Notes: generated from the letters alone by a model not told the origin. A stretch of 36,336 bases of DNA from an uncultured Burkholderiales bacterium (GCA_937944385.1 CALDYQ010000053.1:1-36336); one strand, 5' to 3'; counted from the first letter of the stretch, positions 23,895 through 32,288 are shown. Translations and numbers: made by a program.

Positions 23895-25061
23895 CTACTT
23901 CGGCATCAAGGCGACGGGATCCAGCGGTCGTCCCTGCCGCCGAATCTCGAAGTGCAGTCGCGCATTGCCGGTGTCGCTGACCTCGGCGATGCGCTGGCCC
24001 AGTGTCACCCGCTGCTGTTCCCGAACGGCGACCTTGCTCAAGTGGCAATACACGCTGACGACGCCCTCCCCGTGGCTGATCACCACCATTTGGCCGCAGC
24101 CGCGCAGTTCATTGCCGACGAAGATGACCTTGCCTGCGGCCGCGGCCACCACCGGGGTGCCGGGCACCGCAGCGATTTCGATACCCTTGAGCGGCGCGCG
24201 CTCGTTGAAGCGAGAGACCACGCGTCCCGTGGTGGGCCACGTCCAGCGCACGCCGTCGCGATCGACGCCAGCGCCGGGGCGAACCTCGGGCTCGCTGCCA
24301 GTTGCAGGCGCGGCAGCCGTCCCCACAGCCCCAGGACCTGACCCGCCAGACGTCGGCCCCGATGCAGCGATGGTTCCACCGAGCGAGGTCGACTCGGTCG
24401 GCCCCACGGCCGGACGCCCTTCTCGCTGCATCTCGGCGAGCGCCGATTCACTGAAAGGCACACGCTGCGCGCGCGGCTCCCGGCGCACCGGGACGTCGGC
24501 GGTGACCAGCGCAGGGGGCGCGGCCGGCGGATTGGCTGCCGCTGCTGGCGGCGCACCCATCGGAGGCAGCGGCTGCGCGACGATGGGGGCCGGTGCGGGA
24601 GCACCAGGCGCAGGCTGCGCTGCCACGCCCCCCGGTGGCGGCGTGAGCCGGAGCGACTGCCCCTCACGCAACGGCGAGGCGGTCGTCATGCCGTTCCACG
24701 CGGCGAGCGCGTTCATGTCGAGACCGTAGTTGAGCGCGATGCGGTAGAGGTTCTCGCCGCGCTGCACGACGTGGACACCGCTCGCGGGCAGGGGCGAAGC
24801 CATCTGTGCGGGTGGGGCAGCCGGTGTGACCACGGGTGCCGGTGTCGTCACCGGCGCAGGTGCGGGGGCCGGCACGACGCGTGGTGGCTCGGGCCGCACA
24901 GCCGCTGTGGGGGGCGGCTGCGAGCGATCGACCACGGGCGCCGGCCGACTCGTAGTGCATGCACTCAGCATAGACAGCGCGAGCAGACCGAGTGCGATCG
25001 ACCAGGGCCGGGGGGCAGGCAGAGCCGCGTCGAGCTCGCGAACGTGAAACGTTGGGTTCAT
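23895..25061 (-). CDS. nlpD: NlpD-like LysM/M23 lipoprotein
   Basis: NlpD activates the amidase AmiC during septum splitting. The 388 residues start with a lipoprotein signal (LGLLALSMLSAC lipobox), then a Pro/Ala linker, a LysM peptidoglycan-binding domain (HVVQRGENLYRIALNYGLDMNALAAWNG), a long Pro/Gly-rich spacer, and a LytM/M23 domain at the C terminus (WTWPTTGRVVSRFNERAPLKGIEIAA to RLHFEIRRQGRPLDP). The zinc site is incomplete (KGIEI in place of HxGxD), as in E. coli NlpD, so it is an activator rather than an enzyme. I chose the ATG at 25061 over 25067 because the GGAGGGA site (25068-25074) is correctly spaced only for the former. Confidence 0.92.
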   Translation of the reverse strand: MNPTFHVRELDAALPAPRPWSIALGLLALSMLSACTTSRPAPVVDRSQPPPTAAVRPEPPRVVPAPAPAPVTTPAPVVTPAAPPAQMASPLPASGVHVVQRGENLYRIALNYGLDMNALAAWNGMTTASPLREGQSLRLTPPPGGVAAQPAPGAPAPAPIVAQPLPPMGAPPAAAANPPAAPPALVTADVPVRREPRAQRVPFSESALAEMQREGRPAVGPTESTSLGGTIAASGPTSGGSGPGAVGTAAAPATGSEPEVRPGAGVDRDGVRWTWPTTGRVVSRFNERAPLKGIEIAAVPGTPVVAAAAGKVIFVGNELRGCGQMVVISHGEGVVSVYCHLSKVAVREQQRVTLGQRIAEVSDTGNARLHFEIRRQGRPLDPVALMPK

Positions 25062-25265
25062 CAGCATTCCCTCCGTCGGCCCGTCACGGTGTCGATGCCC
25101 TCTCCCGCCCCATGAGCGACTCGGAGGGTGAGAAAAACTCGTAGCGAGCGCAGCCGGGACGAGGCGCGATCGAGCGAGAGGTAAGGCATATCACGGAGAT
25201 GAGTGAAGCCTTGAGCGAGGGGGCAACGACGTCCAAACGAGCGCGGCAGAATTTCTCTCACCTTA

Positions 25266-25952
25266 TCACTCTTGACCGCTTCGCAAGGGGACGAAAAGCA
25301 CCGGCTCATGGTCGCTGTGGACGAACTGCTCGCCCGTTCGTTCCACGCACACGAGCCGTTGTTCGCCCGCCGGGCCGAGAGGAATCACGAGCCGGCCATG
25401 GTCTGCGAGCAACGGGGGCAGATTGGGTGGCATATCGACAGCGGCGGCCGCAACGACCACCGCATCGAAACGCAGAACGCTCGAGCCGGCCTCACGGCCA
25501 TCCGCGACACGGACCTTGACGTTGCCGATCCCGCAGGCCGAGAGCGTCTGTCGTGCACGTGCAGCCAACGCGAAAATGCGCTCGATCGAATACACCTCTC
25601 GGCACAACTGCGCGAGCACGGCAGCCTGATAGCCGCAACCGGTGCCGATCTCCAGCCCGACATCAAGCGCGGATCGATTGCCGAGCGCGAGTTCGATCGA
25701 GCGGGCCACGACCCAGGGTTGCGAGATCGTCTGGCCGAAACCGATCGGCAAGGCGGTGTCGTCATAGGCACGGCTGGCCAGCGCGGGGTCCACGAAGCGA
25801 TGTCGGGGAACACGACCGATCGCAGCGAGCACAGCCTCGTGGCGAATGCCCTGCTGACGTAGGCGTTCGACCATGCGCAGCCGTGCCCGCTCGGAGGTCA
25901 TTCCGATGCCCTCGGCCGTGGCCGTCCCGGTGCGATCGCGCTGCCCGTTCAT
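25266..25952 (-). CDS. pcm: Protein-L-isoaspartate O-methyltransferase
   Basis: Pcm repairs isoaspartyl residues in ageing proteins using S-adenosylmethionine. The 228 residues carry the [34 protein letters not shown] substrate segment, the SAM-binding loop [19 protein letters not shown], and [16 protein letters not shown] chose the ATG at 25952 because it overlaps the surE stop as ATGA; the longer frame just encodes part of surE in another phase. The surE-pcm-nlpD order is the classic stress-survival cluster. About 200 bases without an obvious gene follow before nlpD. Confidence 0.95.
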   Translation of the reverse strand: MNGQRDRTGTATAEGIGMTSERARLRMVERLRQQGIRHEAVLAAIGRVPRHRFVDPALASRAYDDTALPIGFGQTISQPWVVARSIELALGNRSALDVGLEIGTGCGYQAAVLAQLCREVYSIERIFALAARARQTLSACGIGNVKVRVADGREAGSSVLRFDAVVVAAAAVDMPPNLPPLLADHGRLVIPLGPAGEQRLVCVERTGEQFVHSDHEPVLFVPLRSGQE

Positions 25953-26716
25953 CGCGCCTCGGCGGGTATCGTGCCCGGGCCAAGCCACTTGCCAACCTCG
26001 TGCAACGCATCGAAGCGCGTCAGATCGATCGACAGCGGAGTGACCGACGCATACCCCGCTTCGATGGCGCCGAAGTCCGTGTCCGGTCCGGCGTCCGCCG
26101 CCTTGCCGGCCGGGCCGATGCGGTACTCGACGATGCCGTCGGGACGGGTCGTTCGAAGCACGGGCTCAGCCTGGTGACGCTTACCCAGGCGCACGGTGCG
26201 CAGCCCCTTGAGCGCATCGAGCGGCACATCGGGCACGTTGACGTTGAGGAGCCACGGCGCAGGCGGTCGCTCACGGCGAAATAGCTCCACGAGCGACAGC
26301 GCCACCTGGGCCGCAGTCTCGAAGTGTGTGCCCGGCTTTCGCGTCAGTGAAACGGCGATGCCCGGAATGCCAAGCAGGAAGCCTTCGATCGCTGCAGCGA
26401 CCGTGCCGGAGTAAATCGTGTCATCGCCCAGATTGGCGCCATTGTTGATGCCGGACACGACGAGATCCGGTCGCCAGTCGAGCCAGCCCGACACCGCGAT
26501 GTGAACGCAGTCGGCCGGTGTGCCATCGACGTAGTAAAAGCCGTTGTCGGCTTGCCGGATGACCAGCGGGCGATCCACGGTGATGGAGCTGCTGGTTGCG
26601 GAGCGATCGCGCTCCGGCGCGACGACGGTCACATCGGCAACTGCGGAGAGTGCCTTGGCCAACGCCGCAATCCCGGGCGCGGCGTAGCCATCGTCGTTGG
26701 AAACTAGAATTTTCAC
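25949..26716 (-). CDS. surE: 5'/3'-nucleotidase SurE
   Basis: SurE is a metal-dependent nucleoside monophosphatase linked to stationary-phase survival. The 255 residues begin [15 protein letters not shown]; the metal ligands Asp8, Asp9, Ser39 (DRSATSSS) and Asn91 ([23 protein letters not shown]) are all present, so the enzyme should be active. The start codon is GTG at 26714-26716, directly below a consensus TATAAT. It overlaps pcm downstream as ATGA. The gene is divergent from the iron-type permease gene. Confidence 0.96.
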   Translation of the reverse strand: MKILVSNDDGYAAPGIAALAKALSAVADVTVVAPERDRSATSSSITVDRPLVIRQADNGFYYVDGTPADCVHIAVSGWLDWRPDLVVSGINNGANLGDDTIYSGTVAAAIEGFLLGIPGIAVSLTRKPGTHFETAAQVALSLVELFRRERPPAPWLLNVNVPDVPLDALKGLRTVRLGKRHQAEPVLRTTRPDGIVEYRIGPAGKAADAGPDTDFGAIEAGYASVTPLSIDLTRFDALHEVGKWLGPGTIPAEAR

Positions 26717-26724
26717 GTCTGGCG

Positions 26725-26730
26725 ATTATA
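26725..26730 (-). promoter_or_regulatory. Consensus -10 element (TATAAT) of surE
   Basis: On the minus strand a perfect TATAAT ends 8 bases before the surE GTG codon. Transcription starting about 7 bases downstream would give an almost leaderless mRNA. No close match to TTGACA is seen at 16-18 bases upstream. Confidence 0.6.
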
Positions 26731-26767
26731 GGGAGCGACCATTGCACGAAGGCCGGAGCGAGGAGCC

Positions 26768-26917
26768 ATGCGCATCATCGATCGGGACACGCAATCCGAG
26801 GGCATGACGGCCCGCGTCCGATCGCGCCACATGCCGCCGCGCGTGCGATCGCCTCTCCCGAAGTGCGGCGGACCATCGTCGGCGCGACCCGCAAGGGCTC
26901 TGCCTCGCCAGCCTTGA
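26768..26917 (+). CDS. Possible 49-residue leader ORF before the ABC permease
   Basis: An ATG at 26768, preceded by gcgaggagcc as a plausible ribosome-binding site, opens a 49-residue Arg-rich frame (MRIIDRDTQSEGM...) that stops at 26915-26917. The stop shares bases with an in-frame TTG (26914) of the permease gene, giving a TTGA overlap. I recognise no family. It may be a coupling leader or chance; GC-rich DNA yields such frames readily. Confidence 0.3.
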   Translation: MRIIDRDTQSEGMTARVRSRHMPPRVRSPLPKCGGPSSARPARALPRQP

Positions 26918-26928
26918 AAACGTCGGCC

Positions 26929-28542
26929 ATGGTCCGCGCCCTTCTGTACGCCGCGCTCATGGCGGTGATCGCGCTGCCGTTCGTCACCCTCATTCACCTG
27001 GCAAGCGTTGCCGCGCCCGACGGTGCCGTCGGCACACTGAGCCACTACGTGGCCACCGTGCTGCCCGGGTATGTGCGGACCACCTTTGCGCTGGCCGCCG
27101 TGGCGGTGTCGCTCGCGGTCGCGATAGGCGCGGCATGCGCGTGGCAGATCGAGCGCTACCAGTTCCCGGGGCGCGACACCCTGGCCTGGGCACTGATGCT
27201 GCCGCTCGCGATGCCGGCCTACGTGGCGGCCTACGTGATGGCCGACTTCACCCAGTTCAGCGGTCCCCTGCAGAGCGCCCTGCGCTTGGCCTTCGGATGG
27301 AGCAAAGGTGACTATTGGTTTCCGGAGGCCACATCGTTTCCGGGCGCGGTCGTCTGCTTCGCCTTCACACTCTACCCGTACGTCTACCTCCTCGCGCGCT
27401 CAGCCTTTGCCGAACGCGGCCATGAACTGCAGGATGCCGCACGCAGCCTCGGCATGGGCCGTTCACGCGCATGGTGGTCCGCAGTGCTGCCGGCGGCACG
27501 TCCCGCGATCGCAGCCGGCGGCTTGCTCGCACTCATGGAAGTGCTGGCCGACTATGGCGCGGTCAGTTACCTGGGCGTGGATACCTTGAGCGTGGGCATC
27601 TTTCGCGCCTGGTACAACATGTCTGACATCACCTCGGCGGCGCAACTCGCGCTCGCGCTCTTGATGGTGGTGATCGTCGTGGTCTACGCCGAGCGCCATC
27701 TGCGGTCCCGGGCCCGTTACGCGAGCACACGCGCTCGATTCGCCCCGCGCGTGCCGCTTTCGGGCGCTCCAGGGCTCGCAAGAACGCTGCTCTGCACATT
27801 GCCGTTGCTCTTGGGCTTTGCCCTGCCGGCGGTGCTGCTCGTGCGCTTGCACCTGCAGCTCGACGGTACCGCACCGTGGCGGGAGACGCTCGGCTGGATG
27901 GGCAACTCGATCCAGGTCGGCCTCTGCGTTGCCATGGTCACGCTGACGCTCGCCGTCGTGCTGCAAACCCGCCAGCGTCTGTGGGGGGAACGCGCCGCGG
28001 CTTGGATGAGCCGCGTGCTCGGGCTCGGCTATGCCGTGCCAGGTGCGGTGCTCGCCCTGGGCATACTCATTCCGCTTGGCGCACTGGACAGCCGCCTGAT
28101 CGACGCCATCCGCAGTTTCGGTGGCCTCTCCCCCGGATTGCTGCTCACCGGCAGCATCGTGGCTCTGGTCTATGCGATTTCGGTCCGGTTCTACGGCGTC
28201 GCTGGCAGCGCGACCGCTTCCGCATACTCGCGCATCCCGGTCTCGCTCGATGAATGCGCCAGGGCACTCGGACTCAGCCGCTCGGCGATTCTCGCCCGCG
28301 TCCACTGGCCGCTCGCACGTCGCGCCCTGCTCGCAGCCACCCTGCTCGTCTTCATCGACACACTCAAAGAGCTGCCGGCCACGCTCGCGCTGCGCCCGTT
28401 CGATTTCAACACGCTCGCGACGGCCACGTACACCTTCGCGCGCGACGAGCGCCTCGCCGATGCTGCGCTGCCATCCCTGCTCATCGTGCTCGCGAGCCTC
28501 CCGGCGGTCATCCTGCTCACGCGTCGGACGCGGGACACCTGA
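26929..28542 (+). CDS. Iron(III)-type ABC transporter permease (FbpB/AfuB-like, fused)
   Basis: This 537-residue inner-membrane permease has about 12 helices in two homologous halves, each with an EAA-type loop that contacts the ATPase: ELQDAARSLGMGRSRAWWSAVLPAARPAIAAGG and DECARALGLSRSAILARVHWPLARRALLAA. This two-domain layout, with FPGAVVCFAFTLYPYVYLLARSAF and EVLADYGAVSYLGVDTLSVGIFRAWYNM, is typical of ferric-iron FbpB/AfuB permeases. The start is taken as ATG 26929; an in-frame TTG at 26914 is possible, and neither has a clear ribosome-binding site. No binding protein or ATPase gene lies beside it, so its partners must be encoded elsewhere. Confidence 0.88.
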   Translation: MVRALLYAALMAVIALPFVTLIHLASVAAPDGAVGTLSHYVATVLPGYVRTTFALAAVAVSLAVAIGAACAWQIERYQFPGRDTLAWALMLPLAMPAYVAAYVMADFTQFSGPLQSALRLAFGWSKGDYWFPEATSFPGAVVCFAFTLYPYVYLLARSAFAERGHELQDAARSLGMGRSRAWWSAVLPAARPAIAAGGLLALMEVLADYGAVSYLGVDTLSVGIFRAWYNMSDITSAAQLALALLMVVIVVVYAERHLRSRARYASTRARFAPRVPLSGAPGLARTLLCTLPLLLGFALPAVLLVRLHLQLDGTAPWRETLGWMGNSIQVGLCVAMVTLTLAVVLQTRQRLWGERAAAWMSRVLGLGYAVPGAVLALGILIPLGALDSRLIDAIRSFGGLSPGLLLTGSIVALVYAISVRFYGVAGSATASAYSRIPVSLDECARALGLSRSAILARVHWPLARRALLAATLLVFIDTLKELPATLALRPFDFNTLATATYTFARDERLADAALPSLLIVLASLPAVILLTRRTRDT

Positions 28543-28557
28543 ACGCCCACCCGGATC

Positions 28558-29730
28558 ATGCCCTACAGCAGAAGTCAGCTTACCTCCCCACTGCCCCTGC
28601 TTGGAGAGCGCTCCCCGCACGCTTTCATGCAGCGCTTCTGGCAGAAGAAGTCGCTGCTGATCCGCTCGGCAATCAGCGGCTTCGTCGATCCGATCCCGCC
28701 GGAGGCCTTGTTCCGGCTCGCGCAATCACGCGCGGTGGAGTCGAGGCTCGTCCTCAATGAAGGCGCCACGTGGCGACTGGAACACGGCCCGTTCCGCAAG
28801 AGCCGCTGGCAAAGACTGCCTGGGCGCAACTGGACGCTTCTCGTCCAAGGGCTCAACCACCACGTCCCGGCGGCCGAGCGCCTGCTGCGCCGCTTCGATT
28901 TCGTGCCGCTGGCGCGGCTCGATGACGTGATGGTCTCGGTCGCCGCACCGGGCGGAGGGGTTGGGCCACACTTCGACTCCTACGATGTCTTCCTGTTGCA
29001 AGGTCTCGGCGTGCGCAGATGGGCCCTGAGTCGCCAACGAGATCTGCGCCTTGCGCCGGACGCACCACTCAAGCTCCTGCAACAGATGCGTGTCGAGGAA
29101 TCACATGACCTCGTGGGCGGCGACATGCTCTATCTGCCGCCACGGGTCGCGCACGATGGGGTCGCCGTGCAGGAGAGCGGGCTATGCACCACCTACTCGA
29201 TTGGATTCCGCGCGCCGGAATCAAATGAAATAGCGCACCGCTGGCTGGACTGGTTAGCCGATACCCTCGAGGATTGCGGGGACGGGTCGCTGCCACGCGA
29301 CCCAGACCTCGGCGCGACGGCCTCCCCCGCCCGCATGCCGCGCCGCTACATCCAGAACGTTCGCTCGGCGCTTGCCCGCCTGCCCACGGACCCAGACGCC
29401 GTGGCCGAGTTCGCGGGCTGTCTGGCCACGGAAGCCAAGGCGAACACGGTATGGAACCCTCCAGAGCCGCTTCTCTCTCAGGCCGTGTTCAAACGACAGG
29501 CCAGCGCGCAGGGCATCCGATTCGCCGCTCAGACGCGCGCGCTGTACGACGCCAAACGGCTGTATGTGAACGGCGAGGCCTTCGAGATCGTCGACATGAG
29601 GAACTTCTGGCGTCGCTTCGCGGACGAGCGCTCCACGCGACTTTCCCTGTCGCTCCCGACGCCCGTCTGGGCACTCCTTCATTCCTGGTACGCATCCGGT
29701 TGGATCACGCTTGGTCAGGACAGCGCATGA
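28558..29730 (+). CDS. roxA: Ribosomal protein L16 arginine hydroxylase (RoxA/YcfD-like)
   Basis: RoxA is a JmjC-fold, Fe(II)/2-oxoglutarate oxygenase that hydroxylates an arginine of ribosomal protein L16. The 390 residues contain the iron ligands His138 and Asp140 (GGGVGPHFDSYDVFLLQG) and His199 (YLPPRVAHDGVAV), with RRW in strand position and the YSIGFRAPESNEI segment. FWQKKSLLIRSAISGFVDPI matches the YcfD N terminus. A C-terminal winged-helix part follows (residues about 290-385). I chose the ATG at 28558 since similarity to YcfD begins before the next ATG at 28627. It starts 15 bases after the permease stop. Confidence 0.92.
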   Translation: MPYSRSQLTSPLPLLGERSPHAFMQRFWQKKSLLIRSAISGFVDPIPPEALFRLAQSRAVESRLVLNEGATWRLEHGPFRKSRWQRLPGRNWTLLVQGLNHHVPAAERLLRRFDFVPLARLDDVMVSVAAPGGGVGPHFDSYDVFLLQGLGVRRWALSRQRDLRLAPDAPLKLLQQMRVEESHDLVGGDMLYLPPRVAHDGVAVQESGLCTTYSIGFRAPESNEIAHRWLDWLADTLEDCGDGSLPRDPDLGATASPARMPRRYIQNVRSALARLPTDPDAVAEFAGCLATEAKANTVWNPPEPLLSQAVFKRQASAQGIRFAAQTRALYDAKRLYVNGEAFEIVDMRNFWRRFADERSTRLSLSLPTPVWALLHSWYASGWITLGQDSA

Positions 29731-30209
29731 ATGATCGTTTTCAGGACAACACGATCCTCACTTGGGCCGATGTAGGCGCGGCGCTCGATACGCTTTTCGA
29801 ACTCAGCCAGCACACGGTGGACATCGTCGATCGCGACCTGTCGCTGCAAGGATGGGAATCGCCTGAGCGCATTGCACGGATCGAGCATGCCTTGGTCGAA
29901 CGCGGTGTCACGGTCCGCATCCTCCTCGCGGATTTGCGCCACCTCGAGCAGCACCTGGCGCGGCTGACAGCCCTCGTGCGACGACGGGGCAAGCAGCTCA
30001 CGATCATTGGATCCAGCCAGCCCGAAGCCCTTACACAAATTATGGTAATCGTAGACAAACAACATGGGCTCACTCGCCCGGACCCGAGCCGATCGCAAGG
30101 GCGAATCTGGATAGAAGATTACAACAAATCAAGTAGTTACGAAGAATTCTTCAACCAAGTCTGGCGGTTGGGCGGACGTCAGTACTTTCCCGAACTGCAT
30201 GGCGTGTAA
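29727..30209 (+). CDS. Conserved protein of unknown function coupled to roxA (DUF7931-like)
   Basis: This 160-residue soluble protein has no signal peptide or membrane segment. It starts MNDRFQDNTILTWADVGAALDTLFELS and has alternating helices and strands (TVDIVDRDLSLQGW, VTVRILLADLRHLEQHLARLTALVRRRG, IMVIVDKQHGLTR, RIWIEDYNKSSSYEEFFNQVW). The pattern recalls the fold of phospholipase-D-like domains without the HKD catalytic motif, and I think it matches the family named DUF7931, but I cannot confirm that. Its ATG overlaps the roxA stop as ATGA, so the two are co-translated and a shared role in ribosome or oxygen biology is conceivable. Codon use drifts to AT-richer at its 3' end (30035-30160). 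Confidence 0.75.
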   Translation: MNDRFQDNTILTWADVGAALDTLFELSQHTVDIVDRDLSLQGWESPERIARIEHALVERGVTVRILLADLRHLEQHLARLTALVRRRGKQLTIIGSSQPEALTQIMVIVDKQHGLTRPDPSRSQGRIWIEDYNKSSSYEEFFNQVWRLGGRQYFPELHGV

Positions 30210-30238
30210 TCGCCCAACTCAGCCCTCGGGGATTTCGC

Positions 30239-30367
30239 TATACTAGTCAGGCTCACTCAGTTTCTGCACCGGTTTCGCTCACCGGCGCGGTCTCCGCTGA
30301 GAGAGATTCTCCTCAAGGCACACACCTTCGTTAACGATTCACGACAACACGTCTCAGGAAACACACA
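30239..30367 (+). promoter_or_regulatory. Putative promoter and structured 5' leader of the Ala-rich lipoprotein gene
   Basis: TATACT (30239-30244) is a good -10 element with no strong -35. It would give a leader of about 117 bases before the GTG at 30368. The leader can fold into a hairpin (ccggt 30269-30273 with accgg 30281-30285) enclosed by ctcag (30256-30260) and ctgag (30297-30301), followed by gaga/tctc at 30301-30311. An AGGA ribosome-binding site lies at 30356-30359. No known riboswitch pattern is recognised. Confidence 0.4.
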
Positions 30368-30706
30368 GTGAATAAGTCTCTCGTCGTCGCCGCAATGCTT
30401 GCGGTTGGCCTCATTGCTTGCGGTAAGAAGGAAGAGCCGAAGGCGGCTGCACCTGATCCAGCAGCTGCACCGGCTCCGGCACCGGCACCTGCGGCCACGG
30501 CTGCGCCCACCCCTGTTGACGCGGCTAAGGAAGCAGCTGCCAATGCTGCTGACGCAGCCAATGATGCTGCCGCCAAGACCGCCGATGCCGCAAAGGATGC
30601 GGCAGACAAGGCGGTGGATGCTGCCAAGGATGCGGCTGCGAAGGCAGCTGATGCAGCCAGAGAGGCCGCCAAAGACGTCAAGGACGCTGCCGCCAAGAAG
30701 CCCTGA
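30368..30706 (+). CDS. Small Ala/Lys-rich lipoprotein with helical repeats
   Basis: This 112-residue protein has a short signal (MNKSLVVAAMLAVGLIAC) with the lipobox LIAC, so it is probably lipid-anchored at the cysteine. A Pro/Ala segment follows, and then from about residue 50 to the end near-perfect repeats of the type AADAAKDAA, predicting a long, highly charged amphipathic helix. Such repeats resemble LEA-like and Lpp-like helices, but I recognise no named family. The start is GTG with AGGA eight bases upstream. A strong terminator follows, so it is transcribed alone. Confidence 0.85.
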   Translation: MNKSLVVAAMLAVGLIACGKKEEPKAAAPDPAAAPAPAPAPAATAAPTPVDAAKEAAANAADAANDAAAKTADAAKDAADKAVDAAKDAAAKAADAAREAAKDVKDAAAKKP

Positions 30707-30730
30707 GTCGTCGCGTTAACGCGCTTCGTA

Positions 30731-30758
30731 AAGGCCGGTCGAGTGACCGGCCTTTTTT
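30731..30758 (+). terminator. Rho-independent terminator after the lipoprotein gene
   Basis: aaggccggtc (30731-30740) pairs perfectly with gaccggcctt (30745-30754) around gagt, followed by a T tract. It lies 24 bases after the stop. Confidence 0.95.
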
Positions 30759-30780
30759 ATTGCCCCCCTCGACCGGAGAG

Positions 30781-31455
30781 TCACACGCTGTCCAGCAGAT
30801 CGCACATCCCATCCAAGGATTCAATGACACGAACCCTGGGCGGCAATGCCTCTGTGGGGATCTGCGCGATGTCCGGCACCCAGTGCGTCCGCAATCCGGC
30901 GAGCGTCGCTGAGGTCAACCCCGGCAGCGAGTCTTCGAACGCCCATGTCATCGACGGTACGGTACCCGGCGCTGCGACGGCCCGCATGTAGGGCTCCGGC
31001 GAGGGCTTGCTCTCGCGGACGTCGTCGCGGCCAATCACGGCGACCAGTCGATCCAGGATTCCCGCACGGCGCAGTTTGAGGCGCGCCATCTCCGACCCGG
31101 TGGAGGTCGCCACCGCACAACGCAACCCCCGTCTCGCTGCTGTATCCATCAGCCGAAAAACGCCGGGCTTGACCGAAAGGTCACGTGCGATTCGATCGTG
31201 ATCATCCTCGGCCCACGCGCGCCAGAACATGTCCGTGGGGAAGTCCGCACCCAAGCCGTCGCGCAACACCTGCGAGCCGCGGTCGCGGCCCAGTCCGATC
31301 AGGCGCACGGCGATGGCGTCAGGCACCTCATGGCCCACAACGTGCGCTGCCGTCTCAACGCTCGCCAGCGCTACGCGCTCGGTATCCAGCAGAACACCGT
31401 CCATGTCGAAGACCAGCGCCTCCACCGCCCGAGTACGGCTCCCGACGAACCTCAT
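30781..31455 (-). CDS. HAD-superfamily hydrolase (phosphoglycolate phosphatase-like)
   Basis: This 224-residue HAD hydrolase of the beta-phosphoglucomutase/Gph subgroup has motif I FDMDGVLLDTE (nucleophile Asp17 and Asp19), motif II Thr/Ser in VATSTGS, motif III Lys in RESKPSPEPYMRA and motif IV in AFEDSLPGLTSA. The helical cap between motifs I and II is of the C1 type (EVPDAIAVRLIGLGRDRG). The precise phosphorylated substrate cannot be told. I chose the start at 31455 because it overlaps the stop of the upstream metallo-beta-lactamase gene as ATGA. It is the last gene of the dapA operon. Confidence 0.9.
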   Translation of the reverse strand: MRFVGSRTRAVEALVFDMDGVLLDTERVALASVETAAHVVGHEVPDAIAVRLIGLGRDRGSQVLRDGLGADFPTDMFWRAWAEDDHDRIARDLSVKPGVFRLMDTAARRGLRCAVATSTGSEMARLKLRRAGILDRLVAVIGRDDVRESKPSPEPYMRAVAAPGTVPSMTWAFEDSLPGLTSATLAGLRTHWVPDIAQIPTEALPPRVRVIESLDGMCDLLDSV

Positions 31456-32216
31456 GCGAGGACGATCCAGGGGCAACCCGCTTCCTGAGTGGCCACGGAA
31501 AGTTCGACGGATGCGCTGCCAAGCGCCGAGGCAAATGCCGCGGCTGCACGCTCTGGCGTGTTGTTCTGCTGGCTCAGATGGGCTGCGACGACATGCCGAA
31601 GCCTCGCGCTACAGACCGAGGCCAAGGCCGCTGCGGCTTGCGTGTTGGACAGATGTCCATAACGGCCACCCACCCGTGCCTTGAGCGATGGCGGATAGGG
31701 GCCGGCTGCCAGCAATTCTTCACAGTGGTTGGCCTCGAGAAACAACGCATCGCACGCAGAGAGCGCGTCGATGATGTGCGCGGTCACATGCCCCACGTCC
31801 GTGAGAACGCCCAGTCGAACCCGCTCGTCGGAAACAACGTACTGCACAGGCTCGCGCGCATCGTGCGGAACTGCGAAGGCATGAATTTCGAGTTGCCCAA
31901 CCAGGAACACCTCGTCGCTGTCGCAGTGCCTGAGGCGCACGTCCTGCCAGTCGCTGCCCATGGCGGCGATCGTCCCGTACGTTGCAATGACTGGCAGACC
32001 ATGCCGTCGCGCGAAGCGCGCCACACCGCGGGCATGATCGCCGTGTTCATGCGTGACGAGAATCGCATCGATGTCCGAAGGCCGCACATGAGCACGGGCC
32101 AGCCGACGCTCGAGTTCTGCGGACGCAAAGCCGGCGTCGATCAGCACCGTCGTCTCGGCGGCTTCGACGAGGAGCGCGTTACCCTCGCTGCCACTGCCAA
32201 GACTGCGGAACCGCAT
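31452..32216 (-). CDS. Metallo-beta-lactamase-fold hydrolase (YycJ/WalJ-like)
   Basis: This 254-residue MBL-fold protein starts MRFRSLGSGSEGNALLVEA, the signature of the YycJ-like group, and has the metal motif THEHGDH (His56, His58, Asp60, His61). LTDVGHVTAHIIDAL, FLEANH and VVAAHLSQQNN continue the pattern and supply further metal ligands. Relatives are implicated in DNA or RNA processing; the role here is not established. I chose the ATG at 32216; an in-frame TTG at 32237 would add seven residues. It lies 72 bases after the bamC stop and overlaps the HAD gene. Confidence 0.9.
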   Translation of the reverse strand: MRFRSLGSGSEGNALLVEAAETTVLIDAGFASAELERRLARAHVRPSDIDAILVTHEHGDHARGVARFARRHGLPVIATYGTIAAMGSDWQDVRLRHCDSDEVFLVGQLEIHAFAVPHDAREPVQYVVSDERVRLGVLTDVGHVTAHIIDALSACDALFLEANHCEELLAAGPYPPSLKARVGGRYGHLSNTQAAAALASVCSARLRHVVAAHLSQQNNTPERAAAAFASALGSASVELSVATQEAGCPWIVLA

Positions 32217-32288
32217 CGTCGGTGACTCGTACGTCAAGCGCAGGCCGTCGCGGCCGAGGCCAAGACGCCCGCACAGGCGATGCGACCG

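Noticed and set aside
23895-24300. Loss of zinc ligands in the NlpD M23 domain as inactivation
   Set aside because: NlpD proteins normally lack the full LytM active site and act as amidase activators.
25061-25309. 82-codon minus-strand frame between pcm and nlpD
   Set aside because: It overlaps the pcm end, has no ribosome-binding site and no recognisable sequence; its C-terminal end runs into nlpD.
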